64,000 nucleotides of DNA from contig JADJRG010000015.1 of NCBI GenBank assembly GCA_016712315.1, positions 62,001-126,000 on the forward strand. The letters run 5' to 3'. Position 1 is the first letter of the stretch; every line of letters starts with the position of its first letter. A program made the position numbers and the translations under genes. This document shows positions 44,201 to 51,663 of the stretch, piece after piece. The notes under the pieces were generated by a model. The model was not told the DNA's origin. It ran no database searches and worked only from the letters and a program-made list of their open reading frames with translations. The DNA comes from Nannocystis sp. (GTDB lineage Bacteria > Myxococcota_A > Polyangia > Nannocystales > Nannocystaceae).

Positions 44201-44365
44201 GCGCCTGATGACGCCTCCGAGGTGAAGCGAGAGGCGGTCGGCGGCCTCGGCGGGCCGCAGATCTTCGGTTCGTTGGATGCGTCGGCCGTCGATCCCGACC
44301 GCGAGGAGCTTGGCGAGCGCCTCCGTGAGCAAGGCTTCGTAGAGGCCACGGGCGACGATGCTCAT
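41270..44365 (-). CDS. PLD-domain / SF2 helicase / DUF3427 protein, possible anti-phage or DNA-repair effector
   Basis: 1031 residues from the ATG at 44365, which lies 7 bases after a TAGCAT hexamer; the longer frame to 44878 is antisense to another gene. The N-terminal PLD-type nuclease domain has one HxK motif (RLHAKAWLLHRE, near residue 218) followed by FIGSSNLT. The SF2 helicase has motif I AATGTGKT (near 340), II DEFHH (near 432), III TATPER, and VI QQLGRGLRR (near 640). The C-terminal 300 residues match the DUF3427 layout (RYTRDEILAAFGV, GVYWVEAARTDLLAFTLDK, YRDYAISRDLIHWESQS). Proteins with this PLD-helicase-DUF3427 order are common in genomic islands and suspected of acting in DNA defence. 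A role here is inference. No partner methylase or specificity gene is adjacent. Confidence 0.92.
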   Translation of the reverse strand: MSIVARGLYEALLTEALAKLLAVGIDGRRIQRTEDLRPAEAADRLSLHLGGVIRRALSSVPDDQRVARGVELARDIIALIDRALTKGEAAADTLIDPGTVLRAIVERLPDGTPEQLPEPLIPLLDTTLLTNAPGEPRVGNQIGAEILSADRVDLLMAFIRRSGVRELLSSLRRHCGADRPLRVLTSTYTGTTEASALELLRELGAEVRVSYDTSATRLHAKAWLLHRESGYSTAFIGSSNLTHMAQGPGLEWNVRISGARNPDVLRRVAAVFESYWSGGDFVPYEPAEFAAERERASAPTKALLLSPIELRLEPFQERMLEQIALARAQGRHRNLLVAATGTGKTVMAAVDYARLRAAHPRVRLLFVAHREEILEQSLATFRHALRDPTFGELWVGGRRPRRFDHVFASIQSLAAVGLVDLPEDHFDVVIVDEFHHAAAASYRDLLGRLRPLELLGLTATPERSDGLPLLGWFDDRIAAELRLWDAIDQRRLVPFSYYGVHDGLDLRELPWRRGRGYDLVGLSDLITGDDAWARQVIAQLAARVDDLTQIRALGFCVSVAHARYMARVFNEAGLPALAVCGDSPDKERQGALRALAELRVNVVFSVDLFNEGVDIPAVDTLLLLRPTDSPTLFLQQLGRGLRRSAGKHACTVLDFVGRHRAEFRMDRRLRALLGGARDDLERQVKRGFPFLPAGCHMELDPIAAEIVLDSLKQAIPRRRAAKLEIIAQLQRIGGGVTLDRFLEEAGLDLPDIYTRNDCWSALCEDAGLSLRPKGPSEAALRRAIGRQLHIDDTERIDAFRAFIAQDTPPPLQALDERSRRLLRMLITAVARSVIAKQTIAEACALLWRHPQVLAELRELLSVLASRVDHLTHPIRSHPAVPLQVHARYTRDEILAAFGVGDAAKVAPWQTGVYWVEAARTDLLAFTLDKTSGDFSPTTRYRDYAISRDLIHWESQSMTRAASSTGRRYQEHAARGSDIVLFARLRSDERAFWCLGPATYLRHESEMPMAITWRLHQPLPGDLFASFAAAIA

Positions 44366-44372
44366 ATTCGCG

Positions 44373-44378
44373 ATGCTA
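44373..44378 (-). promoter_or_regulatory. Putative -10 (TAGCAT) for the helicase gene
   Basis: TAGCAT on the minus strand ends 7 bases before the ATG at 44365. Confidence 0.45.
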
Positions 44379-44469
44379 CCGCAGCGAGAGGGCGAGGTGG
44401 TCGGACCAGGCGGTGCGAGCCCGCCCCGTACCGGTCGCCGTTGAAGAGGATCGATCCGGCGAGAGGTTG

Positions 44470-44475
44470 TATAAA
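44470..44475 (+). promoter_or_regulatory. Putative -10 (TATAAA)
   Basis: TATAAA ends 8 bases before the ATG at 44484; one of the closest matches to TATAAT in the window, and again no leader. Confidence 0.5.
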
Positions 44476-44483
44476 CGGGGACG

Positions 44484-45221
44484 ATGAAGCTGATCACGCG
44501 CCAACTCGCCCCCTTCGCCCTCGTCGCGCCGCTGCTGCTCGGAGCCGCGTGCTCCAAGCAGCCCTCCGAGTGCGACAAGATCTCGGCCGTCGCGACCGCC
44601 TCCGTGAAGGAGATGCACCGGCTCGAGGCGAGGATCCGGGCGGAGGCGCATGAGGCCTCGGCGCTGAGTAAAGACGCGCAAGCGTTCACCAGCGTGATCG
44701 AAAAGACGGTCGAGGAGCTGCGCGCGGTGGAGATCAAGACGGACGCGCTGAAGGGGCACGTCGACGCGTATACGAAGATGCTCGAGGCGACCGCCGCGGC
44801 GACCAAGGGCCTGCTCGCGGCCCTAGAGGACGCGGCGGAGCTGACCGACGCGCGCCTGGTGGCCGCCCAGAAGAGCATGGCGGCGGCTCAAGCCGGGCTG
44901 GTGAGCGCCTGCGGCGGGGACGAGAAGCCGGCCGACTGCGACAAGATCGGCGCGGTGATGCAGCGCTTCACCGACGCTCCCCCGAGCGGCCCAGAGATGT
45001 CGGCGGGGCTCGTCGCCCACGCCGAAGAGCTGGAGAAGATCGAGCTCGAGAGCGCGGAGATCAAGGCCGCGAAGCTCGCCTACACGGCGGTGCTGCGCGA
45101 GTTCTCGGCGCTCTTCGCGATCGCCGCGAAGCTGGACGCGAAGGTCGAAGAGGTGAACATCGCCGTCGAGAACGAAGACGCGCTGGTCGAGGCGATCAAC
45201 GCGTTCTGCCGCGCCGAGTAG
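44484..45221 (+). CDS. Helical lipoprotein of unknown function
   Basis: 245 residues. Lipobox LGAAC. The mature part is almost entirely amphipathic helix with Ala/Lys/Glu composition (VKEMHRLEARIRAEAHEASALSKDAQAFTSVIEKTVEELRAVEIKTDALKG) and could form a long coiled-coil bundle. Two similar Cys-Asp-Lys-Ile motifs (SECDKISAV near residue 28, ADCDKIGAVMQ near 150) suggest a duplicated domain of about 120 residues. No named family. Confidence 0.83.
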   Translation: MKLITRQLAPFALVAPLLLGAACSKQPSECDKISAVATASVKEMHRLEARIRAEAHEASALSKDAQAFTSVIEKTVEELRAVEIKTDALKGHVDAYTKMLEATAAATKGLLAALEDAAELTDARLVAAQKSMAAAQAGLVSACGGDEKPADCDKIGAVMQRFTDAPPSGPEMSAGLVAHAEELEKIELESAEIKAAKLAYTAVLREFSALFAIAAKLDAKVEEVNIAVENEDALVEAINAFCRAE

Positions 45222-45238
45222 CGGCGGCGCTCAGGGGC

Positions 45239-45685
45239 TCAAGGGCGCTGGGTGGCGGTCTTGTGGCGCTGGAGCTGCTCTTCGGTGGGGAGCTGGATGA
45301 GGATGAGCAGGGCGGCGGCGCCGAGGAAGGCGAAGGCGCGGAGGTGATCGGCGCCGCTGAAGCCGAGGACGAGGCCGAAGACGCCGATCGACTCGGCGGC
45401 GGCGAAGCGGAGCAGCGTGGCGGAGAGGAAGTCGACGCGCTGGCGGGCGGCGATCTTGGGGATGATGATGAGGCTGGCGGCCGCGGCGGGGAGGGCGAGC
45501 GCGGCGAAGAGCGCGGTCATGAGATCGATCTGCTCAGGGTCAGGGGGCGGTAGATCGGTCTGGAGGGTGAGCACGGTCGCGAAGACGAACTGGGTGACGA
45601 TGAAGGCGAACCAGAGGATCCTGAGGACGAGGAGCTGGGCGCGGAGTTGATCGTGAGGGCGGCTCGTGGGGGTGGGTGGGGTCAT
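45239..45685 (-). CDS. Small four-helix membrane protein
   Basis: 148 residues with four hydrophobic segments (LLVLRILWFAFIVTQFVFATVLTL, LMTALFAALALPAAAASLIIIPKI, FAAAESIGVFGLVLGFSG, LRAFAFLGAAALLILIQL) and short charged ends. Proteins of this layout are common small inner-membrane proteins of unknown role. It follows the lipoprotein gene at 45725 on the same strand, 39 bases away. Confidence 0.82.
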   Translation of the reverse strand: MTPPTPTSRPHDQLRAQLLVLRILWFAFIVTQFVFATVLTLQTDLPPPDPEQIDLMTALFAALALPAAAASLIIIPKIAARQRVDFLSATLLRFAAAESIGVFGLVLGFSGADHLRAFAFLGAAALLILIQLPTEEQLQRHKTATQRP

Positions 45686-45724
45686 CGTCGGCTCGGAGGT
45701 GGTGGGGTGGTGGCTCGGTGAGGG

Positions 45725-46816
45725 TCACTGGGGGATGAGGCAGCCGCAGGCCTCTTTGTCGCCGTCGGAGGGGGCGAAGTCGGAGCACTTGGTGCCGTAG
45801 GCGTCGCAGACCCAGGTGTGTCCGTTGAGACAGATGGTGAGCATGCTGTCAGGCTGAGGCACAGGGCCGCCGCCGGTGAGCGGCGGGGCGCTGCCGACGG
45901 CGCCGCCGGCGACGAGGATCTGGCCGCTGGGGTCGACGATGGCGGCGGTGAGGGTGACGGTGTCGTTGATCAAAAAATTGTCGCTGCCGGCGATCTCGGC
46001 GATGCCGTCGATGTTGGGCATGCCGACGACGGACTTCCGTAAAATTTCCTTGGCGCCGTCGCGGTCGAGCACGACCAGCTCCTTGGTCCCGTAGCTGGCG
46101 ATGTAGAGGTTGCGCTGGGCGTCGATGGCGAGGCCGGCGCAGATCGACATGCCAAAGCCGAGCTGGGTGACCTTGAGGGCGCCCATGGTCTCAGGGTCGA
46201 CCTCGACCAAGACGCAGTCTTGATTGATCAAGAGGCCGACGTCGGCGACGGTGTCGTAGGCGGCGCCGTCGAGCTTCGGCAGCGCCTCCGGGGGCGCTTG
46301 CACGTCGCCGAGGATGTTGCCGTCGACGTCGAGGCGCTTGCCCTGGCCGAAGAAGGAGAAGACGGTGACCTCTTGGCGGTTGTTGTCATAATATCCCGCC
46401 TGGAGGGTGCTCACGCCGATCTCGATCGCCTTGGAGAAGACGAACTCGAGCGTGTCGGGGACCTCGAGGGGGTCACAGGGGGGGAGGCCTCCGGTCGCGT
46501 CGGTGGTGCTGGTGTCGGCGGTGTCAGCGGTGTCGGCGGTGTCGGAGGTGGTGGTGACGGCGGTGGTCTCGTCCAGGGTCTCGCCGGCGCTGCTGGTGGA
46601 GGTGGTGGTCGAGCTGTCGCTGTCGCTGGTCCCGGAGCCGGAGGTGGTGGCGCCGGTGGTGGCGTCGGAGTCGGTGGCGGCGCTGTCGGTGGCGCTGGTG
46701 GAGGCGAGGCCGGTGGTGGTGCTGGCGGCGGTGGCGCTGGTGCTGGAGTCGTCGCCGCAGGCGGCGAGCAGCGCGGCGGCTGTGACGAAGGTGAACGCGG
46801 ACAAGATCGTTTTCAT
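45725..46816 (-). CDS. Lipoprotein with T/S/D linker and propeller-like domain
   Basis: 363 residues. Lipobox LLAAC, linker to about residue 110, then a domain with strand repeats (YDTVADVGLLINQDCVLVEVDPETMGALKVTQLG, GLAIDAQRNLYIASYGTKELVVLDRDGAKEIL, AEIAGSDNFLINDTVTLTAAIVDPSGQILVAGG), which look like a small beta-propeller. Six Cys lie in the mature part, clustered at the C-terminus (ICLNGHTWVCDAYGTKC ... ACGCLIPQ), suggesting disulfides. No named family. Confidence 0.82.
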   Translation of the reverse strand: MKTILSAFTFVTAAALLAACGDDSSTSATAASTTTGLASTSATDSAATDSDATTGATTSGSGTSDSDSSTTTSTSSAGETLDETTAVTTTSDTADTADTADTSTTDATGGLPPCDPLEVPDTLEFVFSKAIEIGVSTLQAGYYDNNRQEVTVFSFFGQGKRLDVDGNILGDVQAPPEALPKLDGAAYDTVADVGLLINQDCVLVEVDPETMGALKVTQLGFGMSICAGLAIDAQRNLYIASYGTKELVVLDRDGAKEILRKSVVGMPNIDGIAEIAGSDNFLINDTVTLTAAIVDPSGQILVAGGAVGSAPPLTGGGPVPQPDSMLTICLNGHTWVCDAYGTKCSDFAPSDGDKEACGCLIPQ

Positions 46817-46897
46817 GGGGAGGTGCTCCGGGGCATGCTCCCATTGATCGCAGAGGGTGGGAACGGGGGATCGGCGGCGTCGGGTCGATGCCGCGCG

Positions 46898-48715
46898 CTA
46901 TCCGGCCGGCTGAAGCTCGCCGGTCGCGAGATCGATCGGCAGCTCGCGGACGATCTTGACCTGGGCGCGGGTCAGCTCGTCGGGATCGCCGCAGAAGACC
47001 GCGGGCGAGCGCCAGCGGTTGTGTTTGAGGGTGATCGCGAGCAGGGCGTCGGCGGCGGCGGGCTCGCGGACGAGCGCGCCGAAGAGCCTGCAGCCGCCGA
47101 GATCGAGCTCGATGAAGCGCGCAGGCGCGAGCTCGAGGCGGCCCTTGAGGCGCCTTCGGATCGACTTGTAGTCGCCGCGGGGCTCACCTCCGTCGGTCGG
47201 TAGCATGATGACGAGGCGCTCGCCGCACTCGGGACCGGCGGCGCGCGGCCACGGGGTCGGGGCGATGGCGGGCTGACCGAGCACCTCGCCGTGGCGCAGC
47301 GGATGGAGCACGGGGCCGGAGGTGAGGGCGCTTAAAAAATGGCTCGCGACGGTGCGGCCGTGCTCCTTGGCGTAAAACTCGCCGAGGATCCACGCCTGAC
47401 CGCGCGGGCTGACCTCGATCTTGAGGACCTTGGCCTGGCGATCGTTGACAAAGGCGGCCGGCGGGATGGTCACGGCGTGCCATGTCTGACCGACGAGGGC
47501 GGAGAGCTCGCGCTCGCCGCGGAGCACCCAGGGCGCGCCGACGTCGACGCCGGCGGTGAGAGCGATCGCCCCCTCGCCCGGCGGGGTTTGGTCGGTCCAC
47601 GTGGCGCCGCCGCGGGCGAAGAGGGCGCCGCCGCGGGTGAGCCAGAGGGCGCCCTGCGGGTCGTAGGTGGCGCTTTGGACGGGTCCACGGCCGGGCAGGT
47701 CGCGGAGCTCTTGCCAGCGCGAGGCGGCGCGCTCATGCACCCAGGAGCGCTCCGCGTCGCTGAGGGCGATGACGAGCCGATCGGCGTGGAGGTCGAGGGA
47801 GCGTACGGCCGTCGCGGCGGCGGCGAGGCGGGCGATGGCGCCTTCATCGGCGCCCGGCTGCCAGGTCCACACCCAGGTGCCGCTGTTGCAGCCCATGACC
47901 ACCGCGACGGCGCCGCTGGGCTCGGCATCGCTCGCGAGGTGGGTCCGATCGTCGGCTGCACAGGCGGACATCGCGGCGCGTAGCGCGTCGAGCTTGGGGG
48001 CCTTCGGCTCGCCGCGGAGTACGGCGAGGCGCGGGAAGTCTTCGACCTGCTCGGGCAGCGTGATCCCGAGGATCGAGCCCTCGACCCACGGCCAGGCGTC
48101 GTCGATGGATCCCTTCACCGCGGCGGTCCGCCGCCACGTGGAGCCGTCGTAGTAGGCGAAGAGGGGGATGTAGTCGCTGCGACCGCCAGTGTTATGAATC
48201 ATAAACAGAGGACCGTCTCGGTGGCCGCCGATCTTTTGGATCTCCGCCGTGAGCTGGTCGATGTCGGGGCGGTAGATCGAGTCCGGGCCGGGTTTGATCT
48301 CATAGGCCTCGGGGCCTGGGTTTGCGTAGCGCTCGACGACGACGCCGTCCTGCCCGAGCGCGACGATGCCGCCGCGCGAGTGGACGAGCGCGCGCTCGCC
48401 GATGAGGTCAAGACCGAGGCGGCCGTGCCCCTCGACGGCGACAGCGAGCCGCGGCGGCGGCGGCGCGAGCGAGGGCGGCGGTGAGGGCTCGGGGGTAGGA
48501 GCGACGCCTGGGGCGGTCTGCGCGGCCTGTGCGGGTTGTGCGGGCGGTGAGAGCGGCGGGGTGGGGCTGCTCTCCGGTGGGGGGCGGTCACAGGCGCCGA
48601 TGAGAGCTATGAGTCCATAAATCCAAAGAGACCCACAGCCACGGCCGAGGACGGAAGGATGATCTGTGGAGGTGTTTGTGGGGTGGTTTGTGGGGTGGTT
48701 TGTGAGGTGGTTCAT
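46898..48715 (-). CDS. Lipoprotein with Pro-rich linker and propeller-like domain
   Basis: 605 residues from the ATG at 48715. That ATG lies 8 bases after the stop of the cytochrome gene, so the two are probably co-transcribed. The N-terminal region MNHLTNHPTNHPTN is encoded by 12-base tandem repeats and precedes the signal helix SLWIYGLIALIGAC, with Asp following the Cys. A Pro/Ala/Thr linker (ESSPTPPLSPPAQPAQAAQ) leads to repeats such as LAVAVEGHGRLGLDLIGERALVHSRGG, ATYDPQGALWLTRGGALFARGG and APWVLRGERELSALVG. The order (lipobox with Asp, Pro-rich linker, propeller) is the same as at 14599-16065, so they are likely distant paralogues. Function unknown. Confidence 0.83.
   Translation of the reverse strand: MNHLTNHPTNHPTNTSTDHPSVLGRGCGSLWIYGLIALIGACDRPPPESSPTPPLSPPAQPAQAAQTAPGVAPTPEPSPPPSLAPPPPRLAVAVEGHGRLGLDLIGERALVHSRGGIVALGQDGVVVERYANPGPEAYEIKPGPDSIYRPDIDQLTAEIQKIGGHRDGPLFMIHNTGGRSDYIPLFAYYDGSTWRRTAAVKGSIDDAWPWVEGSILGITLPEQVEDFPRLAVLRGEPKAPKLDALRAAMSACAADDRTHLASDAEPSGAVAVVMGCNSGTWVWTWQPGADEGAIARLAAAATAVRSLDLHADRLVIALSDAERSWVHERAASRWQELRDLPGRGPVQSATYDPQGALWLTRGGALFARGGATWTDQTPPGEGAIALTAGVDVGAPWVLRGERELSALVGQTWHAVTIPPAAFVNDRQAKVLKIEVSPRGQAWILGEFYAKEHGRTVASHFLSALTSGPVLHPLRHGEVLGQPAIAPTPWPRAAGPECGERLVIMLPTDGGEPRGDYKSIRRRLKGRLELAPARFIELDLGGCRLFGALVREPAAADALLAITLKHNRWRSPAVFCGDPDELTRAQVKIVRELPIDLATGELQPAG
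48674..48709. repeat. 12-base tandem repeats in the N-terminus of a lipoprotein gene
   Basis: Three units of GTTTGTGGGGTG (the third with one change) plus a partial fourth that ends in the start codon region; on the minus strand each encodes N-H-P-T. Copy-number change would lengthen the n-region of the signal peptide in frame. Confidence 0.8.
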
Positions 48716-48723
48716 GGTCGAGG

Positions 48724-49815
48724 TCACTCTTGGGTCGGCGGAAGAACTCCTGCGGCGAGCAGCGCCTCGCCGAAGGGGCGCGCTGGGCGGCCTGGGCCCT
48801 CTTGGTCGATACGTTGATAGACGACCCGCCAATGGACGGGGAGGGCCTCGGCGCCGCTGAGATCGAGCTCGACGACGGCCTCGGCACCCGGGAGGAGGCG
48901 GGTATCCTCGAGCAATATGCGGCCGCGGCTGCTGCCGGCGATCCGATCTTGGTAGATCTTGCCGAGGATCCGCTGATCTCCGGCGAGCGGCTGCCCTTGT
49001 TCGTCGGTCGCGGTCGCCTCGACGAGCACTTGGCGGAACATGTCGCCGGTCGGGAAGGCGTGGCCGATCGCTCGTGGGCGCAGGGAGATGAGGATCCGCG
49101 CGGCCTCGGGCCGGAGGGCGTGGATCTCGAGGGCGGCGCGTAATCGCTCGTGATCGCGGGAGGCGGCGAAGCCGTGGTGTACGGGGCCGCGCGGCGGATC
49201 GTGCATGTGGCAGCCGCCGCAGCCGTCGCCGGCGGCGGGGGAGCGCTGGTGCTCACGCACGGTCGATTGCATCGGTACGCCGGGCGCGTGGGGGTGATCG
49301 AAGTCGTGGCAGGCGGCGCAGGCGGCGGTGGTGGTGAAGGCTGGGTCGCGGACGAGCGGATGGGGGGCGGCTTCACTCGCGGGGCTTCGCTCGCCGGCGG
49401 TGATGGTCATCGCGGCGAGCACGCCGTCGGCAGGGAGGGCGGCGCCTTGCGGGACATGACAGGTGACACAGGCGACGCCGAGCTCGGCGGCTGCCCCAGG
49501 CGAATCGCGCTCAGGCGCGGCCTCGGGGGCGTGACAGCCGCGACAGAAGCGGGTGGGCTCGTGGGCGTAGGCGGCGGCGAAGTCAGCGTCGGTGAAGGCG
49601 GCGCGGTGCAAAGAGGCGCTCCACTGCGCGGCGGCTTCCTCGTGACAGTCGACGCAGGCGGCGTTGCGGAGCAGGCGCGCAGGCTCGTCGCGGCCGCGGT
49701 GCGGACCAGGCATGACGGCGGCGGGGGGCTGCTCGTCGCGGCTAGTCGCGCGCGGGAGCGGGCCCGAGCAGCTCGCGAGGAGGAGCGTGAGCGGCGTGAG
49801 CGTGAGCCGCTGCAT
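48724..49815 (-). CDS. Multihaem c-type cytochrome lipoprotein (five CxxCH)
   Basis: 363 residues. Lipobox LLASC. Five haem motifs: CVDCH, CRGCH, CVTCH, CAACH and CGGCH within about residues 50-205, with extra His residues that could act as distal ligands (SLHRAAF, FDHPHAPG, HMHDPPRGPVHHG). The spacing resembles the cytochrome c554/NapC-like multihaem group. A non-haem C-terminal beta domain follows (LEIHALRPEAARILISLRPRAIGHAFPTGDMFRQVLVEATATDE). It is probably a periplasmic or surface electron carrier. No oxidase or reductase subunit is next to it; its partner gene is the propeller lipoprotein 8 bases downstream. Confidence 0.92.
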   Translation of the reverse strand: MQRLTLTPLTLLLASCSGPLPRATSRDEQPPAAVMPGPHRGRDEPARLLRNAACVDCHEEAAAQWSASLHRAAFTDADFAAAYAHEPTRFCRGCHAPEAAPERDSPGAAAELGVACVTCHVPQGAALPADGVLAAMTITAGERSPASEAAPHPLVRDPAFTTTAACAACHDFDHPHAPGVPMQSTVREHQRSPAAGDGCGGCHMHDPPRGPVHHGFAASRDHERLRAALEIHALRPEAARILISLRPRAIGHAFPTGDMFRQVLVEATATDEQGQPLAGDQRILGKIYQDRIAGSSRGRILLEDTRLLPGAEAVVELDLSGAEALPVHWRVVYQRIDQEGPGRPARPFGEALLAAGVLPPTQE

Positions 49816-49895
49816 CGGGCCGTCAGGCTATCAGGATCCGTCTGCGCGGGCCAGAGCAAAGATGGTCGTCAGTGAGCGATGCGCGCACCAGGGCA

Positions 49896-50717
49896 TCAGA
49901 ACAAGCTGGGCTGTGTCTCGTGCGGACCATGAAATACGCCGATGATCACCCAGGGATTGGGGGCGACAGAGTGCCACTGTTGTGTGGTACCCACAAAAAA
50001 ATGGAGGTCGGTCTTCAGGAACTGGTCGAGGTACTTGACTCGGACCTTGGCCTTGGCCTCGTCCTCGTCGCCCCGCGCGCGTTCCAGGCACTTCCAGTAC
50101 AGCGCGCCGATCTCCCAGTCGAGGATCTGCAACGTGCTCTGCGTGCCTGCTTCATCCTCGAACCGGTACGACCACTTCCAAGGGACCTTTCGAACGAGCC
50201 TAAACGTCTCACGCCAGGCGTTGTCGGAGAAAAGTTCGAATTGACGAGACTTGTTTCGCATCGCTTCGACCCGCTCCGGCTTCCAGTCGCGCTCGTCCTC
50301 CTCAACAACGAGGCCGAGCACGCGCGCGGGGCGGAACACGCCCAGTGACGCGGTGTTGGACTTCGCGTCCGCGATCAAGGCGTCGAGCCTGGTGTAGACG
50401 CGGGACTTGCCGAGCAAGAGGCGTCGTCGCTCTCGCCAGCCGTCGGCGGTGTCCATGTGGTCGACGGCCTCGAACGCAGCGCCGTCGGCGGGGCGGAAGG
50501 TTTCCGGTCGAATATCGGCGGTGTTCCTCACCAGATCGAGGTCGAGCCAGTCGTATTTCTTATATTGCTGCTCGTCGCCGAGACGTCGGAAGGGCACCGG
50601 GTAGATCCGCACCCAGGTCCCGTCAGGGCGGACTCCGGCCGTACAGACCGTCTCTCCATACTTGGAGGATAACGTCGGGTACGTCTTCACGGTCACCAAG
50701 ATTCGTTCCTTCGGCAT
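49896..50717 (-). CDS. Partner protein of DUF488, unknown family
   Basis: 273 residues from the ATG at 50717, 7 bases after the stop of the DUF488 gene. The TGAGGT that includes that stop serves as its ribosome binding site. It begins MPKERILVTVKTYPTLSSKYGETVCTAGVRPDGTWVRIYPVPFRRL, then LDLDLVRNTADIRPETFRP, and ends with an aromatic-rich part (RKVPWKWSYRFEDEAG ... EIGALYWKCLERARGDEDEAKAKVRVKYLDQFLKTDLHFFVGT). I do not recognise a named family. The basic and aromatic composition would suit nucleic-acid binding (inference). A hand count of 50101-50220 gives 73 G/C of 120 (about 61%), well below the neighbouring lipoprotein genes, so the gene looks transferred. Confidence 0.87.
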   Translation of the reverse strand: MPKERILVTVKTYPTLSSKYGETVCTAGVRPDGTWVRIYPVPFRRLGDEQQYKKYDWLDLDLVRNTADIRPETFRPADGAAFEAVDHMDTADGWRERRRLLLGKSRVYTRLDALIADAKSNTASLGVFRPARVLGLVVEEDERDWKPERVEAMRNKSRQFELFSDNAWRETFRLVRKVPWKWSYRFEDEAGTQSTLQILDWEIGALYWKCLERARGDEDEAKAKVRVKYLDQFLKTDLHFFVGTTQQWHSVAPNPWVIIGVFHGPHETQPSLF

Positions 50718-50724
50718 GATGACC

Positions 50725-51663
50725 TCACAGGTGGAAAGGGGTGAAGGTGCTCCCGTGCTCGCGCTCCAGGGACTCTGCGACGCAATGCCGGTGGCACTGG
50801 TGGGGGAGTCGCTCAAAACAGGTCAGCGCGACGCGGTGTCCCTCGCGGACCCAGCCCGCGATTCGGCCCAGCGCTGCACCTTGTAGGGGTAGACTCTGTC
50901 GCTCGTAGATCTCGAACAGGGCGTCGTAGTCGGCCTGGTCGTCGAGCCCCTGCCGCTCAGCCGATGCGATACCGAGTTCTGGTAGGTGTTCGTAGCGGAT
51001 CCCGACGTTCTCGCATCCTTTCGACAGCGTGGACCGCGCGAAACCGTAGCGTCGACTGACAGGGTTGCGACGGACGTCACAGAGGAGCGTGACGCCCGAC
51101 TTCATCAAGATCACCAGGTAGGACTCCAACGATCGCCCCTCGTAGCCGAGGGTTACGACGCCGGGCGTGCCCGGAGGGGGACGAGCCGCCTCGATCTGCG
51201 CCAGAGCGTGCGGTTCGGCCGCGAGCAGCTCTTGTGCGATCTCACTCCGAGTCGCGAAGAACGGATGTCGCCGGTAGGTCAGCGCCACTAGCTCGGCACC
51301 CCGCAGCTTTGGGGCCTTGGCGGCGAAGGCCTTTGCGCGGGCGCGTGGGCCTGTCGCCTTCGCTAACGCTGCTCTTCCCTGAGACGTGAGGATCCAGGTG
51401 CTCGGCTCGTCCAGCAATAGCCCTTTCTCGACGAGTTTCCGTTTGTCTGCGTAGCTCGTGAACGAGAACGCGCCGCCCTTGTATGGCACGAAGTCGTAGA
51501 GCGGCTCCTCGTCCGCCTGCGTCCAGAGGAACAGCAGCTTTTGCAGGTCGGTCGTCGCCACCGAGCCGCCCAGGGCGTCCACGAGGGCGAGCAGGCACTT
51601 CTGTCGCTCATACAGCATCGGTGACTTGATCTGAACTTGGGGGGCGGAAGTGAGGGTGGACAT
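50725..51663 (-). CDS. DUF488 family protein with N-terminal HTH-like extension
   Basis: 312 residues from the ATG at 51663; the ATG at 51618 is also possible. The C-terminal 150 residues are DUF488: VTLGYEGRSLESYLVILMKSGVTLLCDVRRNPVSRRYGFARSTLSKGCENVGIRYEHLPELG, and VALTCFERLPHQCHRHCVAE with the conserved Cys/Glu and Cys-His-Arg. The N-terminal 150 residues (LYERQKCLLALVDALGGSVATTDLQKLLFLWTQ ... YDFVPYKGGAFSFTSYADKRKLVEKGLL) resemble winged-helix/Panacea-like modules found in antitoxin-type proteins. DUF488 proteins have unknown activity; their conserved Cys, His and Arg suggest metal or nucleic-acid chemistry. With its partner it forms a tight two-gene unit of lower GC. Confidence 0.9.
   Translation of the reverse strand: MSTLTSAPQVQIKSPMLYERQKCLLALVDALGGSVATTDLQKLLFLWTQADEEPLYDFVPYKGGAFSFTSYADKRKLVEKGLLLDEPSTWILTSQGRAALAKATGPRARAKAFAAKAPKLRGAELVALTYRRHPFFATRSEIAQELLAAEPHALAQIEAARPPPGTPGVVTLGYEGRSLESYLVILMKSGVTLLCDVRRNPVSRRYGFARSTLSKGCENVGIRYEHLPELGIASAERQGLDDQADYDALFEIYERQSLPLQGAALGRIAGWVREGHRVALTCFERLPHQCHRHCVAESLEREHGSTFTPFHL

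Noticed and set aside
44366..44878. N-terminal extension of the helicase to 44878
   Set aside because: It runs antisense through a lipoprotein gene with its own TATAAA and signal peptide; the ATG at 44365 has a proper -10 spacing.
49896..51663. Mobile element around the lower-GC pair
   Set aside because: No transposase, integrase, terminal inverted repeats or tRNA was found at the edges; only base composition suggests transfer.
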